A DNA stretch of 64,000 bases from DASTCZ01 sp035308165 (GCA_035308165.1 DATGHC010000065.1:62001-126000); one strand, 5' to 3'. Positions 42,082 to 51,923 are shown, numbered from the stretch's first letter. Notes: generated from the sequence alone by a model not told the origin. Numbers and translations are program-made.

Positions 42082-43508
42082 CAGCACCCTCGCAGTGCTT
42101 GGTGCCAGTACATATCCCAGCCCAGATAGCGCGTTGCCGCTTCGTGCACCGACGCTGCCACGGTTGAGAAATTCGCGGCCACGTGATGCTCAAATCCGTT
42201 TTCGCAGATGTAGTGCAGCAGGTCTTGCATCCGCGTAATCTCCACCACCCCAGCGCCGCCAAAAGTTTCCAGCGGATCGTCAGTGAATTGCCCCTCGCCC
42301 ACGTATCCGCGCATGCGGCCCGCAGTGTCATCGGTCGAAAAGCGCGCGAAACTCATGGGCCCCGACTTCACCCGGCCCACGCAAGTTCCGTAGGTGTTCT
42401 CGATCCCCACCGTGCCTGCGATGATGGCCTGATAGTCCATGGTGACATCCCGGAAGAAATGCTTGGGCAGGTTCGAGCAGTGAAAGCACACCGCTTTGTT
42501 GGGATCCGCGCCGTAGTTGTTATTCCAATCGAGAAGCGCCGACGGCGTCCCGGACGCAAGTCGCAGCGCGTGCATCGCCAGCACGCCGCAGATATCCACT
42601 TCGCACGCGCTGGACAGCAATTCATTGCTCATCATGCTCATGATCGTGCACGGCACCACGCCCAGATTCTCTTCAATCGATGTCCAGCACTGCACCGCGC
42701 TGATGGTGACCTCCGTCGCGCGCATCCAATCGTCCACCACAGCACCCAGCTTCGCCATCTTCATCAGTGCTGGCGCGGGAACGTTGCTGGACGGCACGTA
42801 TTTCTGAATGGACGCCAGCTTCGCTTGTGCACGATCGTCGCTGTCCTTCATTCGCTCAATCCGACCCAACACTTCGGACAGATCCAGCGTCTCAATGGAA
42901 ATGCCCTGCGATTCGAGGATTTTTTCGCTGTAACGAACGGTGTTGAACGCCGCCGGCCGCGCGCCGATGGCTCCAATCCGCAAATTACGCAAGCCATTCA
43001 CCACGCGGCACACCGACGCAAACCACGCCAGATCGCGCGCAAATTCCGGTGACCCGGGCGTTTCGGTATGCTGGCTGGTAAGCGAGAAGGGAATCCCATA
43101 TTGTTTCAGATTGTTGCAGGCGGACATTTTTCCGCAAAAGCTGTCACGGCGATTGGCAATGGTCATTCGCGCTGGATCGTCAGGAGTCGCCTGCACCAGC
43201 ACGGGCACGTGCAGATCAGCCCACCGCAGGGTGTCGGCGATGGCCCGCTCTTCTCCGAAATTCGGCAGCGTGACGATCACCCCATCGATCCGGTCCCTGT
43301 TCTTCCGGAACAAATCCGCGCATCGCCGGGATTCTTCCCGCGTCTCCACCGCCCCGTGCTTGCTCTCTTCGGGACTCAGTGCCACTACTTCCATTCCCGC
43401 CTTTTGCAGCACACGCAACATCTCTTCCCGGCCGCTCTTGGCCAGGTGATCCGGAAAAAATCCACGGTTGCCCACAATCAACCCGAACGTCATTTTTCCT
43501 TCAGCCAT
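42081..43508 (-). CDS. L-fucose/L-arabinose isomerase-family protein, likely the arabinose isomerase
   Basis: ATG 43508 (AGGGGG about six bases upstream) is preferred over the longer frame to 43601 that overlaps the small membrane protein gene; 475 residues. The product belongs to the fucose/arabinose isomerase superfamily: TFGLIVGNRGFFPDHLAKSGREEML at the N-terminus, VTLPNFGEERAIADTL, GAIGARPAAFNTVRYSEKILE, and CEVDICGVLAMHALRLASG. It is not a typical AraA sequence. In its position between the symporter and araB it should convert L-arabinose to L-ribulose, or possibly act on L-fucose or another aldose. Coupled to araB by the TGATG overlap. Confidence 0.8.
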   Translation of the reverse strand: MAEGKMTFGLIVGNRGFFPDHLAKSGREEMLRVLQKAGMEVVALSPEESKHGAVETREESRRCADLFRKNRDRIDGVIVTLPNFGEERAIADTLRWADLHVPVLVQATPDDPARMTIANRRDSFCGKMSACNNLKQYGIPFSLTSQHTETPGSPEFARDLAWFASVCRVVNGLRNLRIGAIGARPAAFNTVRYSEKILESQGISIETLDLSEVLGRIERMKDSDDRAQAKLASIQKYVPSSNVPAPALMKMAKLGAVVDDWMRATEVTISAVQCWTSIEENLGVVPCTIMSMMSNELLSSACEVDICGVLAMHALRLASGTPSALLDWNNNYGADPNKAVCFHCSNLPKHFFRDVTMDYQAIIAGTVGIENTYGTCVGRVKSGPMSFARFSTDDTAGRMRGYVGEGQFTDDPLETFGGAGVVEITRMQDLLHYICENGFEHHVAANFSTVAASVHEAATRYLGWDMYWHQALRGC

Positions 43509-43528
43509 AGGAGCCCCCTGCAAAACCT

Positions 43529-43768
43529 CTACGACCTTCGCCGCGGCGAGAAATAGAGCGAATAAAATATTCCCAGCGCCAGCAACAGCGCTCCCCACCA
43601 CACGCTGGCATGCAAATTAAATAGAACCACCGGGTTCACAGGTGTATGAAATATTTCCCACACGCCGGCCCCCAGGATGAGCGCCCCGTTCACCAGCAGC
43701 GCCACTCCTATAAAAAACCAAATCGAAATTCCGCCTTCGTGCAAGACCGCACCTCGCCGCTCTACCAA
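43529..43768 (-). CDS. Small two-helix membrane protein next to the symporter
   Basis: A 79-residue protein with two membrane helices (SIWFFIGVALLVNGALILGAGVW and SVWWGALLLALGIFYSLYF) and a basic C-terminus SPRRRS. The TTG 43768 overlaps the symporter stop; a TTG at 43744 with GAGG seven bases upstream is an alternative. Placement directly between the symporter and isomerase genes, with overlapping reading frames, suggests it is a subunit or accessory of the SSS transporter. I recognise no family. Confidence 0.65.
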   Translation of the reverse strand: MVERRGAVLHEGGISIWFFIGVALLVNGALILGAGVWEIFHTPVNPVVLFNLHASVWWGALLLALGIFYSLYFSPRRRS

Positions 43769-45465
43769 AATATAATGTTGAGCACCACAAAGCCTATGCC
43801 TACTACCACTGCCCAGAACGCGGGCCGATGATACATCGGGACCGCCGCTTCATGCGGCATGTCGGTAAAGCCATACACCAGCCCTCGTAATTCTCTTTCG
43901 GGCTTCGGCTGGGTCATATAACTGACGGCCACTGTAACCACAACGCACACGATCCACGACCACAGCGCGCGGTACATATTCTCAGCCATGTCCTTGGCAT
44001 TCGGCGAGAGCGCGACGATTCGCAACGCCGCAGGGTCCATTTTCACCCACGCCCACATCCCAATCGAAGAAACCGTCCCCGCCAATAATCCCCAGAACCC
44101 TCCCGGCCCGGTCGCTCGTTTCCACAACATGCCCAACACCACCGTCCCGAACAGCGGCGCAATGAAAAAACTGAACAGCGCTTGGACATAATCCATGATG
44201 CTTGCAAACGACATAACCAGATATGCCGTGCCCACGCTGATCAGCACGCCCAACACAGTCGTCCATCGGCCCATCGTCACATAGTGGGCGTCGCTCGCAT
44301 TCTTGTTCATCAGCGCCCGGTAGATGTCATAGGTCCACACCGTCGTGAACGCGCTGACGTTTCCCGCCATGCCGGACATGAATCCCGCGATCAATGCGGT
44401 GATGCCCAATCCAAGCAGTCCCGGCCCGCAATAACGCGCCAGCATCAAGGGCAGCACTTCGTTGTAACTGTGTCCCCCGCTCGCCAGCGCCGCCGTTTCA
44501 CCGGTCAGTTTCATCGGCAGCAACGCTATTCCCAGCAGGCCGGGCAGAATCACGATGAACGGCACCATCATCTTGAATGCCGCGCCGATAATCGGAGCGA
44601 TTTTTGCCGACCGCAAATCCTTCGCCGCCAGCACGCGTTGCACAACCAGGAAATCCGTTGTCCAGTAACCGAAGGAAATCACGAACCCCAGCCCAAGCAC
44701 AATCCCGGTCCAGTGAATTCCCATCGGATTGCCGTTAAATGATCCCAACGTTGACCATACGTGCGTGTATTCCGCCGACGCGTTGCGCGTGATCAGAACC
44801 TTCAAATTGTTCCATCCCCCGGCCTCCACCAGCCCTAGGATCGGAATCAGCAGCGCGCCCGCCCAAATCAAAACGAATTGCAGCACTTCATTAAAAATCG
44901 CGGAACGTAGCCCGCCCAGGGCCACATAAATCGCCACCGTGAGTGAAGACACCCAGATGCTGAAATGAATGTCCCACCCCAGCACCACCTTCATCACCAG
45001 GGCCATCGAGTACATATTGATGCCGCTCATCAACACGGTCATAAACGCAAAGCAAACAGCAGAGAGCGCGCGGCTCGACTCGCCAAATCGCAGCTTCAGA
45101 TAGCCGGGCACAGAATGGGTTTTGGAGATGTAATAAAACGGCATCATCACGATCCCCAGGAAGAGCATCGCCGGGATCGCCCCGATCCAATACCAATGCA
45201 CCGCAAGAATTCCGTACTGATAGGCCGCGGCTGCCCAACCCATCAATTCCAGCGCACCCAGATTTGCAGAGAGGAAACTGAGGCCCGCCACCCAGGCGGT
45301 CATCTCCCGCCCGGCCAGAAAAAAATCATCGCCTGTTTTGGAAATTCCGCGAAGGTACCACCCAATCGCCAACACCAGCACAAAATAGAAAACCACAATG
45401 GCCAGATCCACCGGAGAAAGGTGCACCAGCCGGCCCGCAGGAGGAACCGCCACCGCCAGCATCAT
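43762..45465 (-). CDS. Sodium:solute symporter (SSS family), likely L-arabinose uptake
   Basis: The 567-residue protein has about 13-14 membrane helices and the SSSF fingerprint. LAIVVFYFVLVLAIGWYL starts the core, SFLSANLGALELMGWAAAAYQYG follows, then a GGLRSAIFNEVLQFVLIWAG segment typical of sugar symporters, and later ALIAGFMSGMAGNVSAF. Sodium-driven uptake of L-arabinose or a related sugar is the natural role in this operon. It overlaps the araD stop by four bases (ATGA) and its own stop is overlapped by the small membrane protein. Confidence 0.88.
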   Translation of the reverse strand: MMLAVAVPPAGRLVHLSPVDLAIVVFYFVLVLAIGWYLRGISKTGDDFFLAGREMTAWVAGLSFLSANLGALELMGWAAAAYQYGILAVHWYWIGAIPAMLFLGIVMMPFYYISKTHSVPGYLKLRFGESSRALSAVCFAFMTVLMSGINMYSMALVMKVVLGWDIHFSIWVSSLTVAIYVALGGLRSAIFNEVLQFVLIWAGALLIPILGLVEAGGWNNLKVLITRNASAEYTHVWSTLGSFNGNPMGIHWTGIVLGLGFVISFGYWTTDFLVVQRVLAAKDLRSAKIAPIIGAAFKMMVPFIVILPGLLGIALLPMKLTGETAALASGGHSYNEVLPLMLARYCGPGLLGLGITALIAGFMSGMAGNVSAFTTVWTYDIYRALMNKNASDAHYVTMGRWTTVLGVLISVGTAYLVMSFASIMDYVQALFSFFIAPLFGTVVLGMLWKRATGPGGFWGLLAGTVSSIGMWAWVKMDPAALRIVALSPNAKDMAENMYRALWSWIVCVVVTVAVSYMTQPKPERELRGLVYGFTDMPHEAAVPMYHRPAFWAVVVGIGFVVLNIIFW

Positions 45466-46184
45466 TGGCCCTTCTTTGTTGCCACGAAAGTTTCGATCTG
45501 TCCGTAAGTGGCGCTCGGCCCGTGCTTCCGCTGAAAATGCTTGTTGTGTAAATGCTTGCTGATCGCCGCTGCGTCCTTCTCAATCGTGATCGTGAGCCAC
45601 GCCATCCGCGCCACCGCTTCCAGCATCTCCGCCTGATGCGCCGCTGCCGCCGCATCCTTGCCCCACGCAAAGGGGCCGTGATTGGCCACCAGCACCGCGG
45701 GCACGGCCATCGCGTCCCGCCCTTCAAATGCGCGGACGATCACTTCGCCGGTATTCTTTTCGTAGTCCGATCCTATTTCTTCAGCCGTCAGGTTTTCGGT
45801 CACCGGCACCGGCCCATGAAAATAATCCGCATGCGTTGTTCCGTAGCAGGGGATGGGCTTCCGCGCCTGGGCCCACGCGGTCGCATACTCCGAATGGGTG
45901 TGAGCCACGCCGCCAATTCCAGGAAAGGCCCGGTAGAGAATCAGGTGAGTCGCAAGATCCGAGGAAGGTCGCAGGCTCCCCTCGACGATTTTTCCATCGA
46001 GATCAGTCACGACCAGATCCCCCGGCTTCATCTTTTCATAAGGAACACCGCTGGGTTTGATCACCACAAGTTTTTCCGCGCGCGCGATGCCGCTGGCATT
46101 TCCGAAGGTGTGCAGCACCAGTCCTCGCCGGACCAGCTCCAGGTTCGCTTCCAGAACCTCTTTGCGCAACTGTTCAAGGAGCAT
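45462..46184 (-). CDS. araD: L-ribulose-5-phosphate 4-epimerase
   Basis: A 240-residue class II aldolase/adducin-family enzyme that epimerises L-ribulose 5-phosphate to D-xylulose 5-phosphate, linking arabinose to the pentose-phosphate pathway. The family marks are LRKEVLEANLELVRRGLVLHTFGNASGI, VIKPSGVPYEKM, a zinc-binding THSEYATAWA with His pair, GTTHADYFHGPVPVT, and AVLVANHGPFAWGKDA with the third His. Length and motifs are standard. It is the first gene of the minus-strand arabinose operon and follows a predicted promoter at 46420-46448. Confidence 0.95.
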   Translation of the reverse strand: MLLEQLRKEVLEANLELVRRGLVLHTFGNASGIARAEKLVVIKPSGVPYEKMKPGDLVVTDLDGKIVEGSLRPSSDLATHLILYRAFPGIGGVAHTHSEYATAWAQARKPIPCYGTTHADYFHGPVPVTENLTAEEIGSDYEKNTGEVIVRAFEGRDAMAVPAVLVANHGPFAWGKDAAAAAHQAEMLEAVARMAWLTITIEKDAAAISKHLHNKHFQRKHGPSATYGQIETFVATKKGQ

Positions 46185-46419
46185 CGTCTATGCCAGCCTC
46201 TGCTTCACACTTACCGCGCCCGCGATCCGGAGATTGTCCTGAAGGGCCGCACCAAGACTCCCTTGGGACTCAGCCCAATCCGCGTCAGATTCTCGGCACG
46301 AATTTGCCGATGTCATGCCTCTCAGATGGGTGCTCCCGCGCAATAGCTCGCCGGCGGCAGGAAAAACGTCCAGCGCGATGGACGCCTCGGAGTTTACTAC
46401 TAATCTCCGGGAACCTGTC

Positions 46420-46448
46420 TTTGTAACTCAGGGGTAGGGGGAAGTCAA
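46420..46448 (-). promoter_or_regulatory. Putative sigma-70-type promoter of the arabinose operon
   Basis: On the minus strand TTGACT (46443-46448) lies 17 bases from TACAAA (46420-46425), upstream of araD. The expected start point near 46413 leaves a leader of about 230 bases. The LacI-type operator at 46456-46469 sits just upstream of the -35 hexamer. The rest of the 423-base gap (46185-46607) shows nothing else I can support. Confidence 0.45.
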
Positions 46449-46455
46449 GACCTAC

Positions 46456-46469
46456 TGTAAGCGCTTGCA
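46456..46469. promoter_or_regulatory. LacI-type operator between araD and lacI
   Basis: TGTAAGCGCTTGCA matches the LacI/CcpA operator form, symmetric about the central CG. It lies in the divergent region, about 140 bases before the LacI gene and 270 before araD, next to the putative araD promoter. Confidence 0.75.
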
Positions 46470-46607
46470 AGGGCCATTCCATGCGGTCTCCAGCACTTTC
46501 ACCGCCTCAGAATTACCTTCTGTCCTGTTGACCACCCTGAGCCAAGCGCGGTAACATCTCCCGCAAGAATTTTAAGTTATTTTCGGGGGAGGCGCGGCTA
46601 AGAACTT

Positions 46608-47609
46608 ATGACCCTGGCGGAAGTGGCAAGAAAAGCTGGAGTGTCGTCGGCCACAGTTTCGCGAGCACTAAACGCCGCGAGCACTGTGAAGAATTCGACC
46701 CGCGCTCGTGTCATGCGCGCCGCCCAGGACCTGAATTACCATCCTAATCTTCATGCGCGTTCCCTCGCGCGCGGCAGCAGCCGGACCCTGGGTATCATCC
46801 TCTCCAATATGGAGAACCCTTTCTTCTTCGACATCTTCAAAGTCATTGAATCCAGCGCTCGTGCGCGCGGCTATGAATCGGTGGTTGCCAACACCGGCTA
46901 TCGATCGGAACAACTTGTCTCCAGCATTCGCCTGATGATCGGCGGGCGCGTAGCGGGCATCGCCGCTATCGTCTCGGAAATGGACACCGACCTTATCCGA
47001 ACCATTATTGAAAGCAGAATTCCCTGCGTGTTCTATGACGTCGGCACTCCCAGCCGCAATATCACCAATGTGCGCGTGGATTACCGGAAGGGAATTGAAA
47101 GGACCGTTGAATACCTGCACTCTTTGGGTCACGAGTCCATCGCTTTTATTGGTCACCACTCCACTTTGGGTCCGATTAACGAGCGCCGCACCGCCTTCCT
47201 CGATGCAGTTTCACAATTCGCCCCGCGCGCGCAGACACGTATCGTGGAAGGGGCGGACGGCCTGGAAGGCGGCCGCGAGGCTGCGCGTGAACTACTTGCT
47301 TCGGGATTCCGGCCCACAGGCATTGTCTGCGTGAATGATTTCATGGCCGTGGGAGTTTTGCGCGAGCTCCGCGCGCAAGGCATAAAGGTTCCGGAGGAAA
47401 TTTCAGTAACCGGCTTCGACAATATTCGCTTGTCGGAATTCTGCTCTCCGTCGCTCACCACGGTTCATATCCCGCGCGACATTATCGGACGCACCATCTT
47501 CGAGTCCTTGGTTCCAGATCCCAAAAAGACGCGGCAGAAAGGCCGCGAAATCCGCATTGACACGGAATTGGTTTTGCGGGAATCAACCGGACCAGCCCCT
47601 CGAACTTGA
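46608..47609 (+). CDS. LacI-family transcriptional regulator
   Basis: A 333-residue LacI/GalR repressor. The first 22 residues are the helix-turn-helix TLAEVARKAGVSSATVSRAL, followed by a hinge helix near LHARSLARG (about residues 45-53). The sugar-binding periplasmic-binding-like domain starts at LGIILSNMENPFFFDIF and ends in the SVTGFDNIRLSEFCSPSLTTV block. The HTH recognition helix (SATVSRALN) is the standard type for operators centred on CG such as those in this window. Divergent from the arabinose operon, it most likely controls that operon, with a sugar or sugar phosphate as inducer. The gene ends before a strong terminator. Confidence 0.93.
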   Translation: MTLAEVARKAGVSSATVSRALNAASTVKNSTRARVMRAAQDLNYHPNLHARSLARGSSRTLGIILSNMENPFFFDIFKVIESSARARGYESVVANTGYRSEQLVSSIRLMIGGRVAGIAAIVSEMDTDLIRTIIESRIPCVFYDVGTPSRNITNVRVDYRKGIERTVEYLHSLGHESIAFIGHHSTLGPINERRTAFLDAVSQFAPRAQTRIVEGADGLEGGREAARELLASGFRPTGIVCVNDFMAVGVLRELRAQGIKVPEEISVTGFDNIRLSEFCSPSLTTVHIPRDIIGRTIFESLVPDPKKTRQKGREIRIDTELVLRESTGPAPRT

Positions 47610-47734
47610 AGACACCGCTGCTTCAAAGTAGAAATCTCACCACTGGAAGGGTCCCACGGTCTCGTGTTTCGTTTGTGGTCCAGCCGAATATATTTCTGCA
47701 ACAGCCATTCCACGAAAAGGCTCACTAGAACAAA

Positions 47735-47770
47735 AAAACTGTGCCAGGCCGGGTGGCCTGGCACAGTTTT
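47735..47770. terminator. Bidirectional intrinsic terminator
   Basis: A perfect 16-bp stem, arms at 47735-47750 and 47755-47770 with a GGGT loop, is flanked by an A-run on the left and a T-run on the right (AAAACTGTGCC...GGCACAGTTTT). It lies between the convergent LacI gene and TonB receptor gene, so it can terminate both. Confidence 0.9.
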
Positions 47771-47792
47771 ACTTTCCCGGGGTGGGGAAACT

Positions 47793-50700
47793 TTAGAAGG
47801 AAATGTTCGCACGGAATTCGATCTGACGGCCGAACCCCCCGAACCCAGTGCTAGAGGCGGTGGCCCAACCGCTGCCAAGAATGCTGCCACTGATTGGTGT
47901 TGTAGTGTTTGCGAACACCGGGTGGTTGAAGGCATTCAAGAGCTCGGTCTGGAATGTGAACTTCCACCGCTCCGTGATTGGAATGGCCTTGGAGATACTG
48001 ATGTCGTCGTAGAATCCGCGGGGTCCGTAAAGGTAAATCGGTGGCGCGAAAATGCCCGGGGTTATGTTGGGAGTAATGAGACTCGGGTTCGCGCCGCCAC
48101 CCGTTGGACTCACGAGGAGGCTCGCTGGGACCAGGGTTACGAAGTTATGTCCCGGCACAGGGTTCACACCAATATCCGACTGCAATTGGGCTCTGCTGAT
48201 GCCGGTCAGGTTTACACCACCGTTCGCGATGTTGTTAAAAGTCGAGTATGCGCCACCCACAGTCAATGGGAAACCGCTCTGATAGGTAAGGATGGTGCCC
48301 GCATTCCACCCGCCTACAACCCTGTTGAGAGTGCCACCGCGATTCAACCAGCGCTTGCCCCGGCCGAACGGCAGGTCGCCAGTGCCTGTGAGGTGGAAAA
48401 CATGGCGCAAATCAAACAGCGTTGGCCCATAACCATCTCGCAGGTTCCGCAAGGTGAAAGCGGGGTAGGCCCCCGTCCAGTCATTCGGTGTTGAGACACC
48501 CAGCGTATGGCTATAGGTATAGTTCGCGTCGAACTGCAATCCATGCCACTCGCTCTGTCGGAAATCCACCTGCAAGCTGTTGTAATTCGAGTAGCCGGCG
48601 TCGGTCATCATGCCGACACTGCTTCCGGTTGCGTAGGGGTTCGCCTGGAAGAAGTTGATGGGGTAGCCTGCTCCCGCACCCACGTAGCCTGCGTTTGTCG
48701 CGCAAGGCGTAAATGACGACCCGACAAGGTTGCAGAAATAAGGGGTGGCGCGAAGCGTTGTTAGAGTGTTAGCAAAGCTCCCCACGGCTCCAGTGGTCAG
48801 GTTAGTGATAAACGAGTTGCCGGCACCCCTGAAGTTGGAGTTGGCCTGTGAACCGCTTTGGCTCCCCGTGAATGCCCCCGTCATGATCGGCAAATTCACC
48901 TGACCAGCAAGGCCAAGGTTGGCGAAGTCAGGAGCATACTTGGTTGCACTCGCTGGAAGCGTCCCGTTTGCGATCTCCGCCGTCAAACACGCTGCCGGAT
49001 TGGCATTGCATATCGCCAAATTGCTCTGCGCGTTCATAAATTCTTTAAGGAATCCATTCTCGAACACATTCACTTCGTTTATGTTTTCGGAGATCCACTG
49101 ATGGATCGTGTGGTTGCCGTTGTAGCGAATTTCCAGCGCCCGGGACGTCCCAAATCTGTGTTGAATCCCAAGATTCCAGGCCTCTGTGTACGGCTGATGG
49201 ATATCATTCTGAAATCCATTCACGTTTTCTGAAATGAACGTGAATTGCGATTCCGGCGCCACTTTTTGGAAGATCGCTGGCGAGAGAGCTGTTTGAATCA
49301 GCCCGCAAGTTGAGGGAGTGGTGCAGAACGACGGCAACTTTCCAGCCGGCCCGCTAGTGGGTGGCCCCAACGTCAGACTACCTGGCGCAAACGTTCCCAC
49401 TTGACCAGTGTTGTTGGCGGTGAGTGTCCCGAATTGGTAGAAGAATGTCCCAAAGTCAGAGGCGTTATCCCAGAAGTACTGGTAGGGAACTGTGAAGTTT
49501 CGCAGCGAGAAGCCGCCGCGGATCACAGTGTCACTATTCCCCGCTAGCTTGTTCAGGATTCCTCCCTTGAACTGCGGAGACCAGGCAAACCCCACAGTCG
49601 GTTGGGGTGCCACGAACCAGTTCCCATATGGCTGGGGCCGTTCGTCAAGGGACGGGTTCATGTTCCCTGTAAGAACGCCGGGATTGAACAGGTTTCCAAT
49701 ACCGGATGGCCCGAACAAAGACGACTCGTCGGCATTGTGGTAAAGACCGCCGAAACTGATGTCCTTCGTTGCTTGTGTGAAGTCCCACCTCAGGCCGTAA
49801 TTGAAGGTCAAGGATGGCCTAATGCGCCAGGAATCCTGCGCGAATATGCCCGTGGCCTGCGCGACTTCATCGAGCGGATGTTCAGTAACCGCCGTTGTAT
49901 ACGAATTCGTGGAGGGCTGATATGTATTTCGCACGAATGTGCTGGAAACCCGTCCGGTTAAGAGAGAGTACAGGCTTTGCGCCTCGCCCTGTTGGCTCGT
50001 GGTCGCACCCGGCAAGTATGTCGTGCCGGTAAAAGGGCCAAGCGCGTTATCACCGGTTACCAAGCCCAGAGAAATCTGGGTGATCCCTTCCGGCGGATTC
50101 CAGTAATGATCCTGCTCGCGATAAAACGAGAACCCGAAAGTAATCGCGTGCGACGCATGCTGCCAGATCATCGAATCCGAAGCATTCCAAACCGGGTAAT
50201 AGGTTATGACCGGCAGATAGTAGTTCATCGGAGAGGTAACCAGATTCCACCCTACGGTCTCTGGGGTTTGAAGATACGCGTGGGGTGAGTTATATCCAAA
50301 TTGAGTCGTATTGTAGAGGAAGCCCCCGTTGAACTGATTCACCAGGGTTGGTGAAATCGTCCACTCAATTCCCACCGCTCCGGGGTAAGCTACGTTTTGA
50401 TTTCCCGCGCCGGTAGACGTGAAGGCTGCCCCAGGGAAATAGGGGGCATTAGCCACGGGTTGTATCTGGATGGTCTGGTTATACGCCACATCAAAATGCA
50501 GGTTCTTCCTGGGCGTGTAGTCCACGCGAAATGTTGGAAAATAACTTTGGGTCGGTGCCGGAGTCAGGAAGTTCAGCGAATTGATGATTGGATCGGTAGT
50601 TGGTGTTACGCTGCCGGAGGTCACGGCATTGACCGCTGCCATCTGGCTGGCGATCACGGCGTTGGGGACGTTGTTGACGATCGTCTGGCCGGGGTTCGCC

Positions 50701-51761
50701 GTATTCCAATTCGACGCAGCCGTGTATAGATTTACAGTGCAAGTGGCTCCGCCACACGCTGACGAAGGGTAGGTGAAATTGCCTGCCTGAGCAGCAGCCG
50801 TGAGTACGGTTGCGCTGGCGGATGCCGTGCCTGGCTGTTGGGCTGTGGAGAAGCTGGCAAAGAAGAACAGCTTATCCTTGATTACGTGGCCACCAACGCT
50901 GCCCCCAAATTCGTTCAGTTCGAGGCGGTTTCTGGGAAGAAGGGAAGCGTCATTCCTCCAGGTATTGGCGTTCAAATCATTGTTTCGGAAGTCCTCAAAG
51001 AGGCGTCCATGGAAATCGTTACCGCCCCGGCGCGTCGTGTAATTGATCTGCATGCTCGATTGCCCAAAACCCTGATTCAGGTCGAGTGAGTCCGTTTGAA
51101 CGCTCATCTCTTCGATGTTCTCAAGCCGCACCTGCACTGACGGAGACGAATCGCCACCGAACTTCATCCGGCTGGGGCTGCCCATCACACCGTCCACATT
51201 GTTGCCCTGGGCGATTGCCGGCAGTCCATTCCATGTGCCCGTGCCGCCCGAAGTGAATTGCCCTCCCGGACTCAATAACGCCATCCTCGTAATATTTCGT
51301 CCGCCGAGGGGTAGATCCTCGATCGACTTCGTATTAAGAACCTGTCCAACCGCGTTCGAAGTTGTGTCCATTACCGGCGCCACCGCGCCAACTTCAACCA
51401 CCTGAGTTACCGATCCGACCTTTAGCGTGGCTTGGAGGCTGGTCGTTTTTGCAACGTCGACCTCGACGTCGTATACCGAAGTTTCGAAACCATCCTTCGA
51501 AATCGTCAGCTTGTACTTGCCCAAGGGCAGGTTGACAAAACTATAGGTGCCTCCTTTCTGCGTGTCCGCAGTGCGCTCAATGTTGGTCGCTACGTCGGTG
51601 AGCGCAATCTTAGCGCCGGGCACGTAGGCGTTCTTTTCATCGAGCACGGTGACGTCAACCCTCCCCTGGGTTGCCTGTCCCCAAGTGATCGTCGCCATGC
51701 TCAACACCATCATGACGATCACCACGCACATTGCGAATTTTCCGAAGAGAGGTCGTGACAT
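47793..51761 (-). CDS. TonB-dependent receptor, Oar-like with carboxypeptidase-regulatory domain
   Basis: From ATG 51761 (GGAGG four bases upstream) the protein has 1322 residues; the frame stays open to 51977 but that would read through the operator. A signal peptide (FAMCVVIVMMVLSMATITWGQA) precedes a carboxypeptidase-D-regulatory-like Ig domain (residues about 30-110: GRVDVTVLDEKNAYVPGAKIALTDVATN and SFVNLPLGKYKLTISKDGFE). A plug domain (about 140-260) and a large beta-barrel follow, ending in the classic EFRANISF terminal strand with a final Phe. Such proteins import oligosaccharides or other ligands across the outer membrane. Two LacI-type operators and a strong promoter lie upstream. 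Confidence 0.93.
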   Translation of the reverse strand: MSRPLFGKFAMCVVIVMMVLSMATITWGQATQGRVDVTVLDEKNAYVPGAKIALTDVATNIERTADTQKGGTYSFVNLPLGKYKLTISKDGFETSVYDVEVDVAKTTSLQATLKVGSVTQVVEVGAVAPVMDTTSNAVGQVLNTKSIEDLPLGGRNITRMALLSPGGQFTSGGTGTWNGLPAIAQGNNVDGVMGSPSRMKFGGDSSPSVQVRLENIEEMSVQTDSLDLNQGFGQSSMQINYTTRRGGNDFHGRLFEDFRNNDLNANTWRNDASLLPRNRLELNEFGGSVGGHVIKDKLFFFASFSTAQQPGTASASATVLTAAAQAGNFTYPSSACGGATCTVNLYTAASNWNTANPGQTIVNNVPNAVIASQMAAVNAVTSGSVTPTTDPIINSLNFLTPAPTQSYFPTFRVDYTPRKNLHFDVAYNQTIQIQPVANAPYFPGAAFTSTGAGNQNVAYPGAVGIEWTISPTLVNQFNGGFLYNTTQFGYNSPHAYLQTPETVGWNLVTSPMNYYLPVITYYPVWNASDSMIWQHASHAITFGFSFYREQDHYWNPPEGITQISLGLVTGDNALGPFTGTTYLPGATTSQQGEAQSLYSLLTGRVSSTFVRNTYQPSTNSYTTAVTEHPLDEVAQATGIFAQDSWRIRPSLTFNYGLRWDFTQATKDISFGGLYHNADESSLFGPSGIGNLFNPGVLTGNMNPSLDERPQPYGNWFVAPQPTVGFAWSPQFKGGILNKLAGNSDTVIRGGFSLRNFTVPYQYFWDNASDFGTFFYQFGTLTANNTGQVGTFAPGSLTLGPPTSGPAGKLPSFCTTPSTCGLIQTALSPAIFQKVAPESQFTFISENVNGFQNDIHQPYTEAWNLGIQHRFGTSRALEIRYNGNHTIHQWISENINEVNVFENGFLKEFMNAQSNLAICNANPAACLTAEIANGTLPASATKYAPDFANLGLAGQVNLPIMTGAFTGSQSGSQANSNFRGAGNSFITNLTTGAVGSFANTLTTLRATPYFCNLVGSSFTPCATNAGYVGAGAGYPINFFQANPYATGSSVGMMTDAGYSNYNSLQVDFRQSEWHGLQFDANYTYSHTLGVSTPNDWTGAYPAFTLRNLRDGYGPTLFDLRHVFHLTGTGDLPFGRGKRWLNRGGTLNRVVGGWNAGTILTYQSGFPLTVGGAYSTFNNIANGGVNLTGISRAQLQSDIGVNPVPGHNFVTLVPASLLVSPTGGGANPSLITPNITPGIFAPPIYLYGPRGFYDDISISKAIPITERWKFTFQTELLNAFNHPVFANTTTPISGSILGSGWATASSTGFGGFGRQIEFRANISF

Positions 51762-51923
51762 GGAGCCTCCAAAGAAATTTTGAGATTTGCTGTGCTTGTA
51801 CCCAATGATGCGGGGCGAGGGGACCAGGGACTCACCGTCGCTTTCCACGCCCGGCGCGTTTAGTCTGCTGAAAGGACTGGCAGGAATCCGATTAACTCCC
51901 GGCCAAAGCCCCAATTGCGCTAA

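Noticed and set aside
47664..48494. Plus-strand frame of 276 residues opposite the TonB receptor
   Set aside because: It is antisense to conserved barrel strands and shows no recognisable domain.
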